Shown: piece after piece, positions 1 through 11,239 of the stretch
Layout of the letters: the number at the start of each line of letters is the position of its first letter
How positions within the stretch are numbered: the first letter of the stretch is position 1
From: Boesenbergia rotunda
Lineage: Eukaryota; Streptophyta; Magnoliopsida; Zingiberales; Zingiberaceae
Direction of reading: 5' to 3'
Length of the DNA stretch: 64,000 nucleotides
NCBI GenBank assembly: GCA_024364735.1
Contig: JAGFNQ010000282.1
Coordinates: 88,722 to 152,721, forward strand
Position numbers and translations under genes: made by a program
Notes under the pieces: model-generated
Databases searched by the model: none
Told to the model about the DNA's origin: nothing
Seen by the model: the letters and a program-made list of their open reading frames with translations, nothing else

Positions 1-72
1 GCCTGTTTGCTATTATACAGGCCTGGCCTGTTAAGGGGAAAGCCTGGCCTGGCCTGGCCTGTTTCCATCCCT
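1..72. repeat. GCCTG-rich simple repeat at window edge
   Basis: Short tract of repeated GGCCTG units (GCCTGGCCTG) that does not match the other copy of the A LTR, whose equivalent sequence (5' of 6360) is CAGCA-rich. It marks a truncation or foreign join at the left edge of the A 5' LTR. I see nothing else in it. Confidence 0.5.
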
Positions 73-923
73 ATTCACAGCAGCAACTTCTTCATCACAC
101 GAATTCGGTAGTAGCTTCTTATCCAGTTGATTGGCTTCCTTCCTCAGATTTGGTTGTATTGTTTGAATTGTTGAATGTTATGTGTTAGATGTTGAATATT
201 TGTAGTTGATGGAACTTCCCCAATTCAAATTGCACATACTTTAAGCCATTTAGAGCATGCTCAATTTGTGTTTGATTAAATGCCCCTGAGAACAATTATT
301 TCAGATTCTATTGTTATGTTGATAGTTTAAGTTGTTATGTGTGTTTGAGTGAATTTTTGTATTGGATAGATCTTCCCATTTCAATTATCATGTTCTTGAA
401 GCAATTTCAATCATGCCCATATGGTGTTTGGTCGAATGTCTCTTAGAATGATTACTTTCAATTGTGATGTTTCTTAGTTACTTAACTTCTATTTTGTAGT
501 GCTTTTCCAATTGCTTTGAGTTTTATGCCTTCATTACATGCAATTAAGTTAGGAAATTAGATTTCTTTAATGCTGTAGGTTTTTGTTCCATGTCTAGGTT
601 TCATTGATGCCCTATTTCTAGCTGTCCTTTTCTTTACTGCAATTGTAATCAGGTTAAATTAGATTTTATCACCTGCACTGTCTTTCCTTAATTAGAACTA
701 GATTTCATACCTGCTTGCTATTTCTTTTCGTGGTCTTAACATTCAAATCCAAACCCCAGTTTGATATCAAAAACCCAAAAGCAATAATTTACGATTCTGA
801 GATTTATCATGTGCCAACTACATTCGTTGGGAGACGACTCGAGTTACTCTATGCTACATTAGTTTAGAGGAGTTCGATATCTTAATTGTATTTGAAACCG
901 TGACACGACTGAAACGGTTATCA
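73..923 (+). repeat. 5' LTR of element A, 3' part only
   Basis: Collinear with 6360-7212. It ends GGTTATCA at 923, immediately before the PBS. The first ~1.5 kb of the LTR lies outside the window or has been replaced by the GCCTG-rich tract. Scattered substitutions from the 3' copy are visible, but overall identity is high. Confidence 0.85.
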
Positions 924-927
924 AATT

Positions 928-945
928 TGACGTCGTTGCCGGGGA
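928..945 (+). promoter_or_regulatory. PBS of element A (tRNA-Asp type)
   Basis: TGACGTCGTTGCCGGGGA starts five bases after the LTR end. It matches the complement of the plant tRNA-Asp 3' end (TGGCGCCGTTGCCGGGGA) with two mismatches. Minus-strand DNA synthesis would start here. Confidence 0.8.
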
Positions 946-2399
946 ATGTAGTGGTACTTGATAATTATATCTTTTGATTCTATTCTTGATTGCTTTATCT
1001 TTTGTATACGGTTGCTGCCATTTTACTTGTTTTGTGACAGGATTGCAAGTGCAAAATGTTTTCAACTGAACAATCAGAGATCAAAAGTGCACTGTAGGAG
1101 TTAAAGTTTTGGGTGAAGCAATTGGAATTCCAACAAAGACCCAACAGTTATTCATCTACTTACTAGCAGCCGTGTCAACAATTTCAGCAGCAGAACCAAT
1201 ATTTTCAGCAGTCCCACTCAAATTTTCAACAACCAAATTATCAATTTCAGCAAGGGCAGCCACAATGTCAGACTTTTCAACAATTTCATAAGCCCTATTC
1301 AGATTTGCCGTAGTACCAAACTTTCAATCAACCACCACAGCAGTTTCAACCATAATTTTAGAATTTTCAGCAAGGGTACAATTCAAATGTTCAACAATTT
1401 CAGCAGCCACAACAGCAGTTTCAACAAAAATTTCAAGACTTCCAACAACCATTCAATTATGATCAGCAAGGATGGCCACATTCACAGCAAGTTTATCAAC
1501 CACCATTCCCGAATTCTCAGCAAGATTTTCCATCCTCTCAGCCCTAGAATTTTTAGATTTTCAACCAACACTTTCAGCAAGTAGATCAACGCTAACTATT
1601 TGATTTTAAGAATTCACAGCCTACTCATGGTCTTCAGCAGCCTTATGCTATATTTCAAGACCAACAGGAGTTCCACACCATTCAAGGAGGCTTTGAGAAT
1701 CCTAATGAGAATGAGGCTCAACAACAAAGGATAGAAGAGATGTTTCAACAAATTTTACAACAACAGCAAAGTTTACAGCAACAAAAGCAACAAAGGCTTC
1801 AAGACATCGAAAGAAGCATTGGACAAATTGCGAGTCAAATGAATCTATCTATAGGTGTAGGGGATTGCACAGAGCCCCAGGAACCACCTATATTGATTGA
1901 TACATCAGGAGATCCAGAGGATAGGATTGAGAGTGTAGGGGATTGCACTGAGCCCCAAGAATCACCCAGTCCTACTGGTTTATAGGCATTGGAGGAGATT
2001 GATAGCAGAGCTTGTGATAGTTTTGAATTCAATTCTGAAACTTTACAGGATCATTCTATACTTTTATTTTGTGATGATATAGTTGTTGATGATCCTAATT
2101 TTTCTAATTTGGTTGTAGCAGGAATGGTTGAGGAAGCACGTGTTGCAGATAAATCTATGGGTGTAGGGGATTGCACTAAGCCCCAGGGACCACCACCATT
2201 GATTGATACATTAGAAGATTCAGAGGAAAAGCCAGGAAGTGTAGGGACTTGTATGGTGGGAGCAAGAACCCAAGAATCACCTATTTCAGTTGAGTGTCCA
2301 CCAGAACTTGAGCCTGAGATGGAACCTGTACTTGACCGGGAGGAAGCTATGGATACATCTATTCTTGTAGAACCTCCAGGTATTCTTCAGCACGATCAG

Positions 2400-2405
2400 G
2401 TAAGT
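2400..2405 (+). promoter_or_regulatory. Candidate 5' splice site in element A ORF
   Basis: CAG|GTAAGT, a perfect plant donor consensus, is conserved at the same place in E (14436) and F (26318). A possible acceptor TTTTGCAG ends at 3174. Splicing would remove the Cys repeats and shift the frame (775 bases). Inference only. Confidence 0.3.
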
Positions 2406-2477
2406 ATTCCTTTTATGTCTTTGGAAAAATCAATGGAGGTACCTCAAACTGATTTTATTGTTTATGATAAACTTAGG

Positions 2478-3086
2478 GATACATCTTTTATAGAATTTGA
2501 TTGTGAACAATTCAGAGAGATACCTAGTGTTAAATTTATGGAATGTGAAGCATGTTGTGATACATCTCATGTAAATGCTGATTGTGAAAAATTCGTAGAG
2601 GTGCCTAAAACTGATTGTGTTCATTGTGAAGAATTTATTGCCATATTTTCTGTAGAAATTGTTTGTGAAAAACCTGTAAAGGCACCTAAAATTGATTCTG
2701 TTCATTGTGGTGAATGTTTGGACACATCTAGTGTTGAGTTTGCTTGTTGTGATAATATTCTTGATACAACCTTTGTGGAAAATAATTGTAAAAATTACAT
2801 AGAGATACCCAATGTTGATTGTATTGGTTGTGATGCATGTCTCGATACATCTTATTTAGAAGTTGATTGTGAAAAAGTTATTGAGGTATCCGAGGTTGAT
2901 TTTATGGGTTACGATGAATTTCTTGATACATCCTATGCAGATATTGATGGTGAAAAACTGATAGAGGTACCCAAACTAGATTTCATTGTTTCTGATGAGT
3001 TTCTTGATGCATCTTTTGTAGAAAATAATTGTGATAAATTTATTGAGGTATTGAAAATTGATTTCATAGGATGTGACGCATATCTT
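2478..3086 (+). repeat. 81-bp tandem coding repeats (27 aa) in element A
   Basis: Seven full 27-residue units plus one 14-residue partial unit (609 bases in all). Consensus is roughly D-T-S-x-V-E-x-x-C-E-K-x-I-E-V-P-K-x-D-F-I-x-C-D-E-x-L. The reading frame is kept through the whole array. Confidence 0.8.
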
Positions 3087-4049
3087 GAGTCATTTTATGT
3101 AGAGGTTATTCACATTTCACTCTTTTCTTACCATGCATGCGTGCGGGAGGTATTTTCTATACATGATTTTGCAGGATCCCGTAGGCTTCTAGAATGGGTA
3201 CTGAAACTTAATAGCCTACAACCTCCCAGAAGGACTTCTAAGGAGTATGCAGTGGGAGGGGGCGAGTTCACTTTGAATTTTAATTATCTACCCCACGAAT
3301 GGATTCTGAACCTTAATCGTCTCTGACCACCGGAAGATGCTTGTGCTAAATTGTCAAGGGAGAAATCCATGCACTACAAGATTGACTACTTGAGTATAGT
3401 TCTCCCAAGATGGATGCTACGTGCTCTTTACCCTATTTGAAGGGGGGTTATTTTCTTCTTACCCTCCTATTTCATTATGAATATCATTTTCATGTTTTCA
3501 AGTAGTAATCATTCTTTTCAAATTAGTTCTTGCTAATAAATGCTAGAATGGAGTAGAATGCATAAGAGCCATTGTAGATACCATGTTAGTCTTTTTGACA
3601 TTTTATTTCTTGCATGATTAGGAATAAATGTATCCATCTAGATTTTCTTATATCGTTTTAGAGTCCTTTGAAAGTAAATTAAATTTGGTTGTCAAAACAT
3701 AGGATTTAAGCCATTGTATGAAAATTCTTGATTGCTTGAGTACTTCTTAGTATTAGATTCTAGATTGATGAGTTGAGATGAATTCTTTTTACCTAGTGAG
3801 GAATTGGCCAAATTTTTGTGATATACACATGTGATTGTACTCTAGAACTTGCTTAGGTTCTTTCAAAGCTATATTTCTATGAGTGAACCACATTTATAGA
3901 GGTAAATCACTTTGTTTCGTTTCTTATATCGTTTTTGCAATTTCCTTGTTGATACACTCTTACTCCATATTTCCTTTCCCTCTTTTTCATGTTCATAATA
4001 ATATTTTGTATGAACTTGGATACCTTAATATTTCTTAATGTTAGTTTGC

Positions 4050-4082
4050 CCGAGACGGACAAAAGTTTAAGTGTGGGGGAGG
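4050..4082 (+). promoter_or_regulatory. Internal polypurine-like motif of element A
   Basis: CCCGAGACG followed by AAGTGTGGGGGAGG. It closely resembles the tract next to the 3' LTR, about 790 bases downstream, and is conserved in E and F. It could act as a second plus-strand primer. Confidence 0.5.
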
Positions 4083-4836
4083 ATGCAAGCATACTATCAT
4101 TAGAAGCAAAAATGTGTCAAGTGAAAAAAAAATAAAAAAAGTGTGTGAGCTGTTAAAAAAAAAATTGGCACACTTTTTTCGCAGTTCTTCAATTCCTACT
4201 CCACCACAACCATGATACATGCAAGATAACTCAAAAGAAATGGGCAAAGTGCATTGGGATACATTTTTGAGTGTCCAAGTCTTCCACTTTCCTTAATTTT
4301 TCCACACTTTCTTATCATGCTATATTTCTTCTCCATGTGTCCTTATCATATTATTTTCTTTGCTTTGTCATATCTTTTTGTCATATCATGTTCTTTATTT
4401 TCTTTATTGTGATTCATGATTATTAAGCCCCTTAATTTTCTATTTCATCTCTATCATTGCCTATATCTTCTTTAACTTGTTTGAATAAGCTTTTGTAGGT
4501 GTGGATACAATTCATGAATAATGGTGGAGAGTAGATAACAAGCAAGCCTATGGTAGTGCAAAAAGCATGTGTGTTTGAGTGAGCTCCACTTTCATCATGA
4601 ACTTAGAATTCAAGAAGAGAGCCACCAAAACTTCCCTTGAAAGGCTTAGTGAGTTAAATTCATCTCAATGAATCATGAAGGATGAAAATGCTAAGTTGTT
4701 GATTTAAGGACAAGTCTCTAGTCCATTGAGCTTAGATTTTTGAGAATTGACAACCTTAGGTAATTTTCTTTCAATTGCTTCTAACTATGATTGAGAATAA
4801 TCTAGGTGGATACACCCTTAGTTTACTAGTTTACTT

Positions 4837-4870
4837 GCCCGAGACGTGCAAGAATTAAGTGTGGGGGAGT
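4837..4870 (+). promoter_or_regulatory. 3' polypurine tract of element A
   Basis: CCCGAGACG ... AAGTGTGGGGGAGT lies immediately 5' of the LTR start TGATAACC, the expected position for plus-strand priming. Confidence 0.75.
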
Positions 4871-7212
4871 TGATAACCATCATTTTTGTTGATTATTTTA
4901 GGCTCTTAAATCCATGTTTGATCCACATTTTATATGCTTAAGTTTACAATTGTATTAGGTTTCATGTATTTCCTCTATTTTGGCTTTTAATTCAAATCTT
5001 TGTATATTTGGGATATTCTTAGCACTAAATTTGAATATCATTTTGTAGGCTTCAAATGATCATGGACCTAGATCAAATCGGGTCAGACTTGAGTCAGCAT
5101 TGGATCCAGATCAAAGGGATCAAGCATCAGATTAATAGGAGCCGCCCATTCAAGAGAACGGCTAGATCTGAGCCATCGATCAACTTCTGGTCAATTTGAG
5201 TTCAAGATAGAATCAATCCTGACCATAGATCAAGATCTGAAAATTTCAGTCAAATCAGAAGTAATCTGACCGTTGGATCAAGCTCAAGATGTTCTAGACC
5301 ATCCATTCAAGAAAAAGGAAGATCTGGACCATCGGCCATTGATCTGGTTAATCCGAGCTGGGGACAGGTAGATCAGGACCATTGATTGAGATCTGTGGAG
5401 TTTGGTTCAGATCTGAAGAGATCTGACCGTTGGATGAAGCCAAATCGATCTCAGCCGTCCGTTGCAAATTCTCTTCTGAGCTGTGAGCTCTGGCTTGGCT
5501 GACTGGACTCAATCTGCTGGACCAGAGATGGGCTGAAACCTGATCTGGATTAACTGAACCTAGACCGAACAGAGGCTAAACCCGAGCCAAATGCTGGTTT
5601 AACTGAGGCTGGTCGAACTCAACTAGCAGGGCTGGACTGAGCTGGATGGACTGGCTGAACCAAAAGGCTGAACCAAAGGGCTGGACCGAACTCAAAGGTT
5701 GAGCCGAACCAATTGGATAGACAACAAAAGCCTCATCGCGCAGAGAAGCTAGGTAGTCGAGGGGTTCCCGACTCACTCATCCACCTCCACCGGCGATCCA
5801 TCGCACTTCATCGCCGCCAGCCGGACGAGCTAGGGCTCTGGGGGTTCCGAACCCTAGCCGAACGCAGCCGTCGCAGCATGTCCAGCACCACCACCACAAG
5901 CTAGGGCCAGGGATTCCAACCCTAGCTGACTTCCTCTCCAACTTCATCGCCGCCGGCCGGACGAACTAGGGCTCTGGGGGTTCCGAACCCTAGTCGACTC
6001 CACCGCCGACGATCCAATTATTCAGCAGTTTATTTCTTCCAGCAGATTTTCTTTTCGGTTTTTCTTCAGTAGCTTCCTTCATAGAATTTCGATTCCAGCA
6101 AATTTCATTACAGCACTTCATTTCCAGCAGATTCCACAGCTCTTCTCATTTCCAGCAGTCGACAGTTTCATCTTCTATCCAGCAATTCATAGCAGTTCCT
6201 TTTGATCCTTCACATTTTCTTTTGATACTTCACAGCATTTCCAGAATTTCCTTCATAGCCGATTACTTTCCAGCAGCTTTTGATCAGTTCCAGCAGCAAT
6301 TCATTCACAGCAGCACTTGCTTTCCTAAGATTTCTTCATCAGCATCCAGCAGCAGCAATTCATTCACAGCAGCAACTTCTTCATCACACAAATTCGGCAG
6401 TAGCTTCTTATCCAGTTGATTGGCTTCCTTCCTCAGATTTGGTTGTATTGTTTGAATTGTTGAATGTTATGTGTTGGATGTTGAATATTTATAGTTGATG
6501 GAACTTCCCCAATTCAAATTGCACATACTTTAAGCCATTTAGAACATGCTCAATTTGTGTTTGATTAAATGCCCCTGAGAACAATTATTTCAGATTCTAT
6601 TGTTATGTTGATAGTTTAAGTTGTTTTGTGTGTTTGAGTGAATTTTTGTATTGGATAGATCTTCCCATTTCAATTATCATGTTCTTGAAGCAATTTCAAT
6701 CATGCCCATATGGTGTTTGGTCGAATGTCTCTTAGAATGATTACTTTCAATTGTGATGTTTCTTAGTTACTTAACTTCTATTTTGTAGTGCTTTTCCAAT
6801 TGCTTTGAGTTTTATGTCTTCATTACATGCAATTAAGTTAGGAAATTAGATTTCTTTAATGCTGTAGGTTTTTGTTCCATGTCTAGATTTTATTGATGTC
6901 TTATTTCTAGCTGTCCTTTTCTTTACTGCAATTGTAATCAGGTTAAATTAGATTTCATCACCTGCACTGTCTTTCCTTAATTAGAACTAGATTTCATACC
7001 TGCTTGCTATTTCTTTTCGTGGTCTTAACATTCAAATCTAAACCCCAGTTTGATATCAAAAACCCAAAAGCAATAATTTACGATTCTGAGATTTATCATG
7101 TACTAACTACATTCGTTGGGAGACAACTCGAGTTACTCTATGCTACATTAGTTTAGAGGAGTTCGATATCTTAATTGTATTTGAAACCGTGACACGATTG
7201 AAACGGTTATCA
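4871..7212 (+). repeat. 3' LTR of element A (2.34 kb)
   Basis: TGATAACC...GGTTATCA, complete. It contains repeated GATCTGA/GATCNAG-like words and a CAGCA-rich tract (about 6000-6400). It is related to the F LTRs over its start and end but differs in the middle. Small ORFs inside it are not supported as genes. Confidence 0.85.
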
Positions 7213-7892
7213 CTGACCAAAGTTCAAAGGAGAAGGGTGTTGCGTTTATGGCAGGTGATCGAAGGAAGAAGAAGGAGAAGAAGAAGGAAAAGGAGGAGGA
7301 GGAGAGTTACTGTCACATGACCTTCATGGCCCTAGAAGAGTCAACCAAGGAGAGTGGAGACGAATCAAGTGACTCCTCAACCGCGCCTTCATCATCTTCG
7401 GATGATGAAGAGGTAATCTCTCCCGAATTAGACAAATGCTATAGGATTATCGCATGCTTAACTAGTCTACTTAAAAAATCTAAGAATAAGGTTAAATCAT
7501 TAAGATTAGAAGTAAAGGAATTGAAAACACCTAAGGATAATAATGTTGATGACTCGCATGTTAGGATTCTTGAAGATGAAAATAAGGATTTGAAGAGCGA
7601 AGTTGAAAACCTCAAGAATATTCTTGAAAAGTTTTCAATTAGCTCTAAAACTTTAGACAAGATCCTCAATTCTAAAAGAGTGGTCTACAACAAGGTTAGT
7701 TTAGGTTACAAACCTAAAGAACCTAGTGTCATATCATTGATGTCAAGAACTCACTTTAGGTCACCAAATGATTCTAAGGTTCAAAATGTTAGAAAGAAAA
7801 TGACTAAGGCATGAGTGCCAAAGTCTGTCATTGAAGGTTCTTTAGGTCCCAAAATTTGGGTACCTAAAACTTCTATATTTAGGATTGTATAG
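7213..7892 (+). pseudogene. gag: Gag remnant of gag-only Copia element B
   Basis: C-terminal part of a Copia-type Gag, cut at its 5' end by element A. It resumes mid-protein at DQSSKEKGVAFMAG and runs through a Lys/Glu-rich stretch, TAPSSSSDDEEVISPELDKC, a coiled-coil-like Leu/Lys/Glu-rich segment and GYKPKEPSVISLMSR. It aligns with gag copies C (59923-61103) and D (54625-56271). One in-frame TGA at 7812 replaces Trp (AWVPK in D). The CCHC zinc knuckle of D is absent: the sequence goes from the Lys-rich run straight to CHMTFMALE. After the stop comes a purine-rich GAGGGGGAGC. Gag would package element RNA in virus-like particles; this copy cannot be complete. Confidence 0.85.
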
Positions 7893-9741
7893 CTTTGTTT
7901 GAGGGGGAGCATCTATCAACATGGGTTGTTGATGTTAGGTGCTCTAAACACAAGACTGGAGAATCAATTATTGATACTTGAAACATACTTGATACTAATT
8001 GACAGTTTGGGTTCTTGTATTAGTGAACAAAATAACCGTTGATCCCAGGAGATCAATAGGGCACTTATCCAAGCTGGGTATTTTAGATTTTGACCTTCAT
8101 CAGTCTGAAGGACAGAGTTAAACTTTAATATTCATTTGTGTTTGGTCACTGTCCTTTCACACTTTCAAGTCTAAATGTTTCTATGTATATGTAGAACTGA
8201 GTTGTTCAAACATTGTAGAATCATCTTTCTCAATCTTTCTCCTTCCTATTTTACAATCAATTAGAGTAACACCTGATTGTTGTTATTTAATAGTTATGTT
8301 GTTTTTCTTGGTATGCCTTTGCTGGATAAAATCAATTAATGAAATACTTCTATTAATATGAGTCTGTTAGGTATAGTTCTAGAATAGATGAGAACATTTT
8401 CTTTGATTTTTCTGTCTAAGGAAGTCAAATACAACTTTATGAATTGTCTTGATGCCAAAAGATGCTTTGAGATTTTGATACAAACCTACTGGACAATGTT
8501 AGGGATTATGGAATTCTTAAGATGTTTAAACAACATTTCCCTTTAATGATTTTCTTTGTTGATGTGGGAAAATACATGTTGGTTAAGGGAAACCCTTTTT
8601 AGGATCAAATGAATTAATTCTAATTGAATTAGGGTTTAGGAGTGGTTGAGAGTTAAACCAAACCTGGTTTCAGAGTTTCTGAAAGTTTGTTTCTGAAATC
8701 TGATGGAGAAACTTTCTATATTGATCCTGATCGGTCCACCGACCGATCAGGACTCACCCTGATCGATCACCGTGATCGATCAGGGATCCCTCTGATCGGT
8801 CCGGTGACCGATCAAATCAATTTTGATCAAGGAACTCCCTAATTGATCCAAAAACTCCTCAGTCCGATCATCCGACCGATCCCCTTTCATCAAATTTGAT
8901 GAATTATCAATAGAACTAAGAATTAGGATGATGGTTAAGACACTTGGAACGTATGATACAAACCTGATCATTCCAAGAATAGAACACACTAGTCATTTCA
9001 AGGGCATACTTGGAAAACCGATTATAATTGGAACATACTAATCATACTTGGAACAAAACTTAATACTGATTTGATATGAACCTATGTTGGAATGTTCAAA
9101 TCTATAAGAAAGAGTTGTTTGAATCATGACTCTTGTTCCTTGATGAGGAATAACTTTTAGTCAAGAAACTCATGTCGTGTTTCAGAAATTTTTCTAAAAT
9201 ACCTATTGTCTACACCCGTATGGTGGAATGAGTTTTGGATTGAACAAACATGTTTCTGGAAATTTCAATTGTTAATGCAGTCTGATCTTGAACGAATCAG
9301 AGTTACAGAAATTTTTCTAAAAACTGATCGTCCATAAATAAATCAGAAATTTTTCTGTATCGAATAATCAACGATTCTGATTGGTCACGGAGACCAATCA
9401 GGACTATATGTCGGATACAGCTGTGTTCCTTACTTGTCATATGAAGCATATACGTGTTTGACCATGATATGATTCTGTATATGTTTTCATGTGCAATTCA
9501 CACTTACCTTTGATTATTTTGGGTTTGGGGAGAGACCCTTGTTTAAGGGGGAGGTATGTTTAAACTTACTAACCATACCCTTTTCGATGTTTGACAAAGG
9601 AGGAGAGAATGGTTGATTAAGTTTAGGGTTGTGTTATTGTAGGGGGAGGACTTTGATTCCCTTACGATAATTGAATTGACTTCAATTGATCTCTAATACC
9701 TAAACTTAAATCGGGTTGTCAAACAACAAAAATAGAGAGAT
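7893..9741 (+). other. Element B 3' internal non-coding region
   Basis: No open frame of note. It starts with GAGGGGGAGCATCTATCAAC, which also follows gag in C and D. At 8725-8830 it contains GATCGGTC/GACCGATC palindromes matching those at about 58610-58700 in element C. It ends with purine-rich AATAGAGAGAT next to the LTR. Confidence 0.65.
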
Positions 9742-9837
9742 TGTTGATGCAGTCTGGCCCGATTGTTGTTTTAGTGTTGACATCGATTTAAGTTTGGTTG
9801 AGTGAATTCAGATTAAGTCCTGGTCGGGGACTAGGCA

Positions 9838-10430
9838 CGGAGTGAATGAAATCCCGGTGAGTGAAGTCGGGTCCTGATGAGTGAAGCCAGGTAAAGGAAA
9901 CCCCGGTGAGTGAAGCCGGGTCCTGGTGAGTGAAGCCAGATGACTAAAATCCCGGTGAGTGAAGTCGGGCCCTGGTGAGTGAAGCCAGGTGAAGGAAACC
10001 CCGATGAGTGAAGCCGGGTCCTGGTGAGTGAAGTCAGGTGACCGAAACCCCAGTAAATGAAGCCGGGTCGTGGTGAGTGAAGTCAGGTGACTGAAATCCC
10101 GGTGAGTGAAGTCGGATCATGGTGAGTGAAGTCAGGTGAAGAAAACCCCGGTGAGTGAAGCCTGGTCCTGGTGAGTGAAGCTAGGTAACCGAAACCCCGG
10201 TGAGTGAAGCTGGGTCCTGGTGAGTGAAACCAGGTGATTGAAATCCCGGTGAGTGAAGCCGGGTCCTGGTGAGTGAAGCCGGGTCCTGGTGAGTGAAGCC
10301 AGGTGATGGAAACCCTGGTGAGTGAAGCCAGGTGACTGAAACCCTGGTGAGTGAATCCAGGTCCTAGCGAGGGAAGCTACGAGAGAAGCTAGGTTGAACG
10401 AAGTCCCGGTGAGTGAAGCTGGGCACGAAG
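9838..10430 (+). repeat. Stem-loop minisatellite, TGAGTGAAG class
   Basis: Alternating units such as CCCGGTGAGTGAAGCCGGG and CCTGGTGAGTGAAGCCAGG. Each can fold as a 5-bp stem around the constant loop TGAGTGAAG. Stems vary in step on both sides (CCCGG/CCGGG, CCTGG/CCAGG), with some mismatched units. The long minus-strand frame across this array is a by-product of the repeat. Confidence 0.8.
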
Positions 10431-10554
10431 TCTTGGTGCGGGGGACTGAGCATTGAGTGTACTGGTCAGAGAGGGCACGTGAGCTCATTCTCTGGGACCA
10501 GAATGAGTCAGAGAATGCTAGGAAGACTATTCTCTGGACTTAAGGATGATGTGG

Positions 10555-11165
10555 TCGGAGCTGGATCGGTCTGGAGACCGATCAGGGAGTTGGCACGAAC
10601 TCCCTGTTGTGGATCGGTCTAGTGACCGATCTAGAGAAGTTTGATCATTCTGGTGAACGATCAGGGAGAGAACAGAAAAGTTTCTGTTCGGCTCCTGATC
10701 GGTTTGGTGAACGATCAGGGAGAGAATAGAAGCTTCTGCTGGGTTTCTGATCGTTCTGGTGAACGATCAAAGAGAGTTCAGATGGGCTCTGTGAGAACCC
10801 TTGATCGGTCAATCTGACCGATCAAATGTCGCGACTTTCCTCATCCTGACCGATCAGGATGGCTCCTGATTGGTCAGGGAGTGACCTGATCGGTCACCAG
10901 ACCGATCAGGGCACAACCTGATTGGTCAGGTGACCGATCAGGAGCTTTGGCCTGCGGGAGCTGGAGAAAGCTCCAGCAAGTGTTGGATCGGTCCGGTGAC
11001 CGATCCATGATCTGTGATCGGTCAGTGTGACCGATCACAAGAAGTCTGCGATCCCTGTTTCCTCGCTGTGGACCGTTCAGGCTGGAGCCTGATCCTTCAG
11101 GGCTTTCCCTGATCGGTCTGGTGACCGATCAGGATCATCTCTGATCGGTCTGTGGACCGATCAGT
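10555..11165 (+). repeat. GATCGGTC palindrome array in LTR B
   Basis: Many copies of GATCGGT(C/T)-N4-(G)ACCGATC, for example GATCGGTCCGGTGACCGATC. Each is an 8-bp inverted repeat with a 4-base loop, spaced about 40-90 bases apart by unrelated sequence. Confidence 0.8.
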
Positions 11166-11238
11166 AGCTGATATCTTTAATTCAAATCCGCTGCCAGGCT
11201 TCTGATCGCGTCTGTTTTTCTCTGCGTTTTCTCTGCTA

Positions 11239-11239
11239 N
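11239..11239. other. Single N: join between two unrelated LTRs
   Basis: The sequence left of the N is the middle of LTR B; the sequence right of it is the middle of the E 5' LTR (equivalent to 20283). Both are truncated here, so the N is an assembly join or an ambiguous breakpoint. Confidence 0.75.

Larger units (their letters stand above)
1057..3440 (+). pseudogene. Element A protein: Gln-rich / Cys-repeat ORF (decayed)
   Basis: The frame opens at ATG 1057 (MFSTEQSEIKSAL) about 110 bases after the PBS, matching the start at 24670 in element F. Order: a ~30-residue N-terminus, a Gln/Phe-rich tract to about 1830 (repeated QQFQQ-like words), a segment LQDIERSIGQIASQM like the end of plant Gypsy Gag, and acidic blocks with repeated GVGDCTEPQ. 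Then come 27-residue Cys-containing tandem repeats (2478-3086) and a conserved C-terminus (SRRLLEWVLKLNSLQPP ... VLPRWMLRALYPI) with stop at 3438. Stops interrupt the Q-rich part. From 1740 onward only two in-frame stops remain: 1983 (GAG in F to TAG) and 3324 (CGG in E to TGA). No enzyme motif is seen. Function unknown; it may be a remodelled gag C-terminal region. Confidence 0.7.
3441..4870 (+). other. Element A 3' untranslated region
   Basis: AT-rich sequence with no coding signal, collinear with E (from 15367) and F (34605-36196). It contains an internal polypurine-like motif at 4050-4082 (CCGAGACG ... AAGTGTGGGGGAG) and a related motif at 4837-4870 directly against the 3' LTR. Confidence 0.7.
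73..7212 (+). mobile_element. Element A: Gypsy-like non-autonomous LTR retrotransposon (5'-truncated)
   Basis: Defined by a direct repeat: 73-923 matches 6360-7212 nearly base for base. The 3' LTR starts TGATAACC and ends GGTTATCA. A PBS resembling the complement of the plant tRNA-Asp 3' end follows the 5' LTR, and a purine tract GTGTGGGGGAG precedes the 3' LTR. The interior (924-4870) holds one decayed reading frame and no recognisable protease, RT, RNase H or integrase, so the element would depend on enzymes from elsewhere. The tRNA-Asp PBS and a LQDIERSIGQIASQM segment resemble the Athila/Tat Gypsy groups; that lineage call is inference. The element sits inside the gag frame of element B, so the 3' TSD should be CTGAC (7213-7217), with its partner outside the window. 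Confidence 0.85.
9742..11238 (+). repeat. 3' LTR of element B (truncated at an N)
   Basis: Starts TGTTGATGCAGTCTGG, the same start as the composite LTRs read on the minus strand (63176 and 58324 leftward). Contents in order: GTGAGTGAAG stem-loop array, GATCGGTC palindrome array, then sequence equivalent to about 62100-62160. It stops abruptly at the N; by comparison with 61159-63176 roughly the last 0.9 kb is missing. Confidence 0.8.

Noticed and set aside
10132..10488. 118-codon minus-strand ORF with FTH-S-P-G repeats
   Set aside because: It is the translation of the GTGAGTGAAG stem-loop array. The array period keeps frames open by chance, and there is no homologue outside the repeat.
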